Part shown: positions 37,063-40,623 of the stretch, piece by piece | How positions within the stretch are numbered: position 1 is the first letter of the stretch | Layout: every line of letters starts with the position of its first letter | Origin: Bacillus sp. T3 | GTDB taxonomy: Bacteria; Bacillota; Bacilli; Bacillales; Cytobacillaceae | Direction of reading: 5' to 3' | NCBI RefSeq assembly: GCF_033449965.1 | Contig: NZ_CP137761.1 | Span: 4,560,001-4,600,623, forward strand | Length of the DNA: 40,623 bases | The notes under the pieces: generated by a model | Told to the model about the DNA's origin: nothing | What the model saw: the letters and a program-made list of their open reading frames with translations, nothing else | The model's database searches: none | Translations under genes and position numbers: made by a program

Positions 37063-37684
37063 GTTCGTCACTACTAAAAACAGTTGTGATTTTTTTCGCA
37101 GTATCTTTCATTTCGTACCAGAGCCAATCAAATACCTTGTTTACCTCTTCAATCTCACCAGTAACGTGTCCTGCTGAGGCAACATAATGATCACCATTGA
37201 TGACGGTGACATCCCCCTGCACTTCGCCTTCAATTCTTAATTCACCATTCCTTACAATCACATCGCCCTTTACTACTTCTCCCTTTGGTACAATCACATT
37301 GTTATTTTGAACGACTAAATTAGATTGATTTGTAACAGAAAATTCCTGATCATTTTGCCAGGTGGAAAATAAACTTCCTGTCATTAACACAACAAACAAA
37401 GATGCTGCGGTTAGAAACGGATGATATTTTACCCATCTTTTAAAGCCCTTCTTTGTTTCAAGTTTGGGCAACTGAGCCATCACGTTAGCTGTAAAATTTT
37501 CTGGTGCTTTCATTTGAGAAGTATTTTGGATAAGTGCTACAGTATGTTTTAATTGCTGAAAATAAGCATCGCAATTCCTACAAGAAGTTAGATGTTCACG
37601 TAAAACGCCCTCATTTCTGGGTGAGATTTCTTCATCTAAATACTCATGCATAAATTGGATAAATTCCTCTGAACATTTCAACAT
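37058..37684 (-). CDS. rsiW: Anti-sigma-W factor RsiW
   Basis: The 208-residue membrane anti-sigma factor starts at ATG 37682-37684 (MLKCSEEFIQFMHEYLDEE), after AGAGGGTG; length equals the B. subtilis protein. The zinc-binding ZAS domain has the HLTSCRNCDAYF motif, and a membrane helix (about 88-108, HPFLTAASLFVVLMTGSLF) separates it from the extracellular part with beta-helical repeats GDVIVRNGELRIEGEVQGDVTV. It is released by stepwise proteolysis by PrsW-type and RasP proteases after envelope stress, freeing SigW. The gene begins 10 bases after sigW. Confidence 0.95.
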   Translation of the reverse strand: MLKCSEEFIQFMHEYLDEEISPRNEGVLREHLTSCRNCDAYFQQLKHTVALIQNTSQMKAPENFTANVMAQLPKLETKKGFKRWVKYHPFLTAASLFVVLMTGSLFSTWQNDQEFSVTNQSNLVVQNNNVIVPKGEVVKGDVIVRNGELRIEGEVQGDVTVINGDHYVASAGHVTGEIEEVNKVFDWLWYEMKDTAKKITTVFSSDEQ

Positions 37685-37694
37685 TATCACCCTC

Positions 37695-38262
37695 TCAATA
37701 AACATAACGTAACTGGTTCCGCAAAGCCTCGCGCCCACGGTGAATTCTCGTTTTTACCGTCCCAAGCGGCATTTCTAATATCTCACTTATCTCATTCAAG
37801 GAGAGCTCCTCGATGTATTTCAATATGATAACAGCCCGATATTTTTCGGGTAATTTAGAAATTTCGTGTTCAATTTGTTCCTTCACTTCCATTGATTCCA
37901 GTTCTTTTTCTGGCATAATGGTGTCTGCCAGGTAGCTGTGAATACAAATTTAAACCTTCAGTTCCTGCAATTTCGGCATCCAAATAATAATCTGGCTTCT
38001 TTTTTCTTAAGCGATCAATGCAAAGGTTCGTGGCAATTCTGTATAGCCAGGTCGAAAACTTCATTTTAAGATTGAAGCTATGCAGATTTAAATAGGATCG
38101 TATGAACGCCTCCTGAGCTGCATCCTCAGCCTCATGCCTATTTCCCAGCATCCGATAGCACAATTGGAACACCTTGTCTTTGTATATCTCAACAATCTCT
38201 TCAAACGCATTTTGGTCGCCTTTTAATACTTGTTTTATCCTTTTCTTTACTATTTCTTCCAT
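37695..38262 (-). CDS. sigW: ECF sigma factor SigW (single-base frameshift in this sequence)
   Basis: Correcting one extra base at 37928-37933 gives about 188 residues, near the 187 of B. subtilis SigW. Region 2 has AFEEIVEIYKDKVFQLCYRMLG and FSTWLYRIATNLCID; region 4 has LSLNEISEILEMPLGTVKTRIHRGREAL. It controls genes for defence against antimicrobial peptides, detergents and wall antibiotics. GGAGG lies seven bases before the ATG. The frameshift falls in the linker between regions 2 and 4 (YSQLPAD). The autoregulatory promoter is at 38297-38323 and rsiW follows. Confidence 0.96.
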
Positions 38263-38296
38263 TCATTTACCTCCGCTCCATGCGGCTATACGATAT

Positions 38297-38323
38297 TACG
38301 AATGTATACCGGGAAAGGTTTCA
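38297..38323 (-). promoter_or_regulatory. SigW-type autoregulatory promoter (17-base spacer)
   Basis: On the minus strand TGAAAC (38318-38323) and CGTA (38297-38300) match the -35 and -10 of SigW promoters. The spacer is 17 bases, whereas the consensus is 16. The spacer contains CCCGG, one of the ACC-N-GG sequences in which the coding genes of this window show an extra base; removing it restores 16. Confidence 0.75.
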
Positions 38324-38414
38324 CTTTTTCTCATTTTTACTTCTTCTATCTTAGCAAATTCCTTCACATAAGTTTAGAAGAAGATTTAATAAATACAATT
38401 ATTCCCACTAACAT

Positions 38415-38446
38415 TCAAAAAGCTGCCCTTTTATTTGGCAGCTTTA
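38415..38446 (-). terminator. Terminator after rocF
   Basis: On the minus strand AAAGCTGCC and GGCAGCTTT pair around an eight-base loop, followed by TTGAATG with a short T run. Confidence 0.75.
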
Positions 38447-38484
38447 GTACAAGAATATTGTTTAAGGCGATAATTTGTCCGTTA

Positions 38485-39381
38485 TTATAATAATTTCTCT
38501 CCAAATAGAGATCCCATTAACGCAACAGCAACAGTAGCTGTTTTATTTCTTTCATCTAAAATCGGGTTCACCTCAACAAATTCAGCCGAAGTAATGAAAT
38601 CTGCTTCAGCAAGCATTTCCATAGCAAGATTACTTTCACGGTAACTAATGCCACCAATCACTGGTGTTCCCACTCCAGGAGCATCATTTGGATCCAGTCC
38701 GTCTAAATCTAAAGAAAGATGAACCCCATCTGTTCGGTCTTTAAGATAGGAGATGGTTTCCTCCATTACCTTCGTCATTCCTAATCGATCAATCTCATGC
38801 ATCGTAAATACTTTCATTCCCTTTTCACGAATCAATGCTTTTTCACCATCATCCAATGCACGTGCACCAACAATGACCACATTTTCCGGCTTTATTTTTG
38901 GAGTGTAGCCTTCAATCTCAGTGAGCAAGGAATGACCCCAGCCTAAACTTACTGCCAGCGGCATACCATGTATATTCCCAGAGGGTGAGGTCTCAGCTGT
39001 ATTTAAATCGCCATGGGCATCATACCAAATGACACCTAGATTATGGTAGTGTTTAGCTACCCCAGCAAGAGTACCTATCGCAATACTATGGTCACCTCCG
39101 AGGACAAGCGGAAATGCACCAGATTCTACGACTTCATCTACCTTTTTTGCAAGCAGCTCGCTTTTCTCCGCTACAAGCTCTAAATTCCGCAAATGGGTGT
39201 CCTTGCATATGACCATTTCTGGCCTCCCGATAGGAATATCCCCCAAATCATCTACTTGATATTTTAATTTTTTTAATCTCTCTATCATACCTGCATATCT
39301 CATTGCACTTGGACCCATATCCACGCCTCTCCGTAATTGCCCCAGGTCCATCGGCATTCCTATAATCGATATCTTTTTCAT
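38485..39381 (-). CDS. rocF: Arginase
   Basis: The roughly 298-residue enzyme hydrolyses arginine to ornithine and urea, the first step of arginine catabolism. Binuclear Mn ligands lie in GGDHSIAIGT (about 97-106), WYDAHGDLN (about 120-128) and SLDLDGLDPNDAPGVGTPV (about 225-243). ATG 39379-39381 is preferred to an adjacent GTG because GGGGGAAG is spaced better. It is next to sigW, as in other Bacillus outside the subtilis group, by memory. The intergenic stretch 39382-39594 contains a TTGACA that could be part of a promoter but no gene. Confidence 0.95.
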   Translation of the reverse strand: MKKISIIGMPMDLGQLRRGVDMGPSAMRYAGMIERLKKLKYQVDDLGDIPIGRPEMVICKDTHLRNLELVAEKSELLAKKVDEVVESGAFPLVLGGDHSIAIGTLAGVAKHYHNLGVIWYDAHGDLNTAETSPSGNIHGMPLAVSLGWGHSLLTEIEGYTPKIKPENVVIVGARALDDGEKALIREKGMKVFTMHEIDRLGMTKVMEETISYLKDRTDGVHLSLDLDGLDPNDAPGVGTPVIGGISYRESNLAMEMLAEADFITSAEFVEVNPILDERNKTATVAVALMGSLFGEKLL

Positions 39382-39594
39382 CACTCTTCCCCCAGCATTC
39401 TTTATATTTTAACTGTTCAGAATTTAGTGTACCTTTCTATTGTAACCTCTCACATTTGTCTGACTCAACTCGACATCAACATGAATATATATACTAAATT
39501 ATCAAAGTTCGTTTAAGACAAAAAACTTTGTCAAACACAAGTTTTTCCTATAAAAATCAACATTTTACTTAGTAGGCTATTCATAAAAATGCAT

Positions 39595-39627
39595 AAAAAA
39601 ACCTTAATCCGATTGGATTAAGGTTTA
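39595..39627 (-). terminator. Terminator of the downstream tRNA cluster
   Basis: The perfect stem AAACCTTAATCC/GGATTAAGGTTT with a four-base loop is followed on the minus strand by TTTTTTTATG. It ends the tRNA transcript after tRNA-Ala. Confidence 0.92.
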
Positions 39628-39646
39628 GATTTAGTATGTAGTGATA

Positions 39647-39722
39647 TGGTGGAGTCTAGGGGGATCGAACCCCTGACCTCCTGCGTGCAAGGCAGGCGCT
39701 CTCCCAGCTGAGCTAAGACCCC
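39647..39722 (-). tRNA. tRNA-Ala (anticodon TGC)
   Basis: The acceptor is GGGGTCT/AGACTCC, the anticodon loop is CTTGCAC and CCA is encoded. It is the last gene of the cluster. Confidence 0.95.
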
Positions 39723-39731
39723 ATATATAAG

Positions 39732-39795
39732 TTGAAGACGGGATTGGAACCCGCGACCCTTGAAAAGGTGGTATTCTACCACTGAACTTCTTCAT
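39732..39795 (-). pseudogene. Decayed tRNA-Gly (GCC-type) remnant
   Basis: This 64-base stretch aligns with Bacillus tRNA-Gly(GCC): TTCAGTGGTAGAA of the D arm, ACCACCTT..CAAGG of the anticodon arm, and GTCGCGGGTTC.AATCCCGTCTTC of the T arm. About ten bases are missing, including the 3' half of the anticodon stem and the variable region, the acceptor stem is damaged, the T loop has TTCCAAT and no CCA follows. The anticodon region reads TTC in a loop that cannot form the normal seven bases. It sits between tRNA-Lys and tRNA-Ala. Confidence 0.8.
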
Positions 39796-39811
39796 AAAAG
39801 AGTAACTTTTA

Positions 39812-39884
39812 TGAGCCATGAAGGACTCGAACCTTCGACCCTCTGATTAAAAGTCAGATGCTCTACCAACTGAGCTAATGGCTC
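39812..39884 (-). tRNA. tRNA-Lys (anticodon TTT), CCA not encoded
   Basis: The body is identical to 2271-2346, but the sequence after discriminator A reads TAA instead of CCA. Confidence 0.94.
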
Positions 39885-39893
39885 GAACTAAAA

Positions 39894-39968
39894 TGGCTGG
39901 GCTAGCAGGGATCGAACCTACGAATGACGGAGTCAAAGTCCGTTGCCTTACCGCTTGGCTATAGCCCA
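39894..39968 (-). tRNA. tRNA-Gln (anticodon TTG)
   Basis: Identical to 2355-2429, with CCA encoded. Confidence 0.95.
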
Positions 39969-40061
39969 TTAATAATATGTACAATAAATGCCTATCAAAT
40001 TAATAATCAAAAGAAAAAGGACACTAATTATCTTGTCCATTTGGTTGAAAAATTATTAAAG

Positions 40062-40146
40062 TGGTGGAGGGGGACGGGTTCGAACCGCCGAACCACAAGG
40101 GAGCGGATTTACAGTCCGCCGCGTTTAGCCACTTCGCTACCCCTCC
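40062..40146 (-). tRNA. tRNA-Tyr (anticodon GTA)
   Basis: This is a class II tRNA with acceptor GGAGGGG/CCCCTCC, anticodon loop CTGTAAA, a long variable arm and encoded CCA. Confidence 0.95.
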
Positions 40147-40154
40147 GAAAAAAA

Positions 40155-40230
<76 letters not shown>

Positions 40231-40235
40231 ATAAA

Positions 40236-40311
40236 TGGTGGAGGATGACGGGCTCGAACCGCCGACCCTCTGCTTGTAAGGCAGATGCTCTCCCAGCTGA
40301 GCTAATCCTCC
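40236..40311 (-). tRNA. tRNA-Val (anticodon TAC)
   Basis: The acceptor is GGAGGAT/ATCCTCC, the anticodon loop is CTTACAA and CCA is encoded. Confidence 0.95.
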
Positions 40312-40315
40312 ACTA

Positions 40316-40390
40316 TGGTGACCCCTACGGGATTCGAACCCGTGTTACCGCCGTGAAAGGGCGGTGTCTTAACCGCTTGACCAAGGGGCC
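40316..40390 (-). tRNA. tRNA-Glu (anticodon TTC)
   Basis: The body is identical to 2539-2610, but here CCA is encoded. Confidence 0.95.
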
Positions 40391-40408
40391 ATTGTTAAAT
40401 TTTTAGAG

Positions 40409-40481
40409 AGCTTCCAACCGGGCTCGAACCGGTGACCTCTTCCTTACCATGGAAGTGCTCTACCTGCTGAGCTATGGAAGC
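40409..40481 (-). tRNA. tRNA-Thr (anticodon GGT), CCA not encoded
   Basis: The acceptor is GCTTCCA/TGGAAGC, the anticodon loop is ATGGTAA, and discriminator T is followed by CTC instead of CCA. Confidence 0.94.
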
Positions 40482-40521
40482 ATAATACCAAGCCCATATG
40501 ACTTAATGTCGATATGAAATT

Positions 40522-40596
40522 TGGCTCCGCAGGTAGGACTCGAACCTACGACCGATCGGTTAACAGCCGATTGCTCTACCACTGAGCTACTGCGGA
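40522..40596 (-). tRNA. tRNA-Asn (anticodon GTT)
   Basis: Identical to 2721-2795, with CCA encoded. It is the first tRNA after what is probably a 5S gene. Confidence 0.95.
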
Positions 40597-40615
40597 ATAA
40601 TAAAATTTTGTAACA

Positions 40616-40623
40616 GCCCGGCG
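40616..40623 (-). rRNA. Possible 3' tail of a 5S rRNA gene (cut by window end)
   Basis: The minus strand begins CGCCGGGC, as at the 3' end of some Bacillaceae 5S genes, and lies 19 bases before tRNA-Asn, a usual 5S-tRNA arrangement. Eight bases are too few to prove it. Confidence 0.35.

Overview
The window is chromosomal DNA from a low-GC endospore-forming Firmicute of the family Bacillaceae, probably close to Bacillus/Neobacillus. The evidence is the 16S rRNA, a cmpA spore-cortex gene, the order rhomboid-acpS-LolA-like lipoprotein-alr-ndoAI-ndoA, the order arginase-sigW-rsiW-cdaA-cdaR-glmM-glmS with a glmS ribozyme, and strong AGGAGG ribosome binding sites. Species cannot be assigned without a database search.

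Layout. Positions 1-2900 hold, on the minus strand, a complete 16S rRNA gene preceded by eleven tRNA genes with two consensus sigma-A promoters. Positions 2957-13279 carry sprT, cmpA, tex, the ndoAI-ndoA toxin-antitoxin pair, alr, a LolA-like lipoprotein, acpS, a rhomboid protease, cshA and an alpha/beta hydrolase. Positions 13444-17523 carry hemY, murF and ddl. Positions 17885-24029 hold an unrecognised conserved-looking protein, mgtE, a CNNM/HlyC-type membrane protein, an SPFH protein with a small ribbon-helix-helix protein, and uppP. Positions 24078-29577 are a mannitol PTS locus (mtlA, mtlR, mtlF, mtlD) with repeated candidate operators. Positions 29740-31001 hold a metallo-beta-lactamase-fold hydrolase and an unrecognised 39-residue peptide gene with its own operator-like inverted repeat and terminator. 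Positions 31112-38323 carry glmS with its ribozyme, glmM, cdaR, cdaA, rsiW and sigW, joining amino-sugar supply, c-di-AMP synthesis and envelope stress. Arginase follows, then nine tRNA genes and one decayed tRNA-Gly, running to what is probably the 3' tail of a 5S rRNA gene. The window therefore lies between two rRNA operons transcribed in the same direction.

Cell-wall and envelope functions dominate: alr and ddl make D-Ala and D-Ala-D-Ala, murF adds it to the UDP-MurNAc tripeptide, glmS and glmM feed UDP-GlcNAc synthesis, uppP recycles the lipid carrier, and sigW/rsiW and cdaA/cdaR respond to envelope state.

The most striking observation is technical or epigenetic. Six essential or well-conserved genes (cshA, murF twice, mtlA, glmM, sigW and the hydrolase) are broken by single-base insertions, and each insertion lies inside an ACC-N-GG hexamer that becomes ACCGG when one base is removed. 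This looks like systematic base-calling error at a modified CCGG-type site rather than gene decay. A further possible case would correct the sigW promoter spacer from 17 to 16 bases. The best candidate for undescribed biology is the small peptide gene at 30799-30918.
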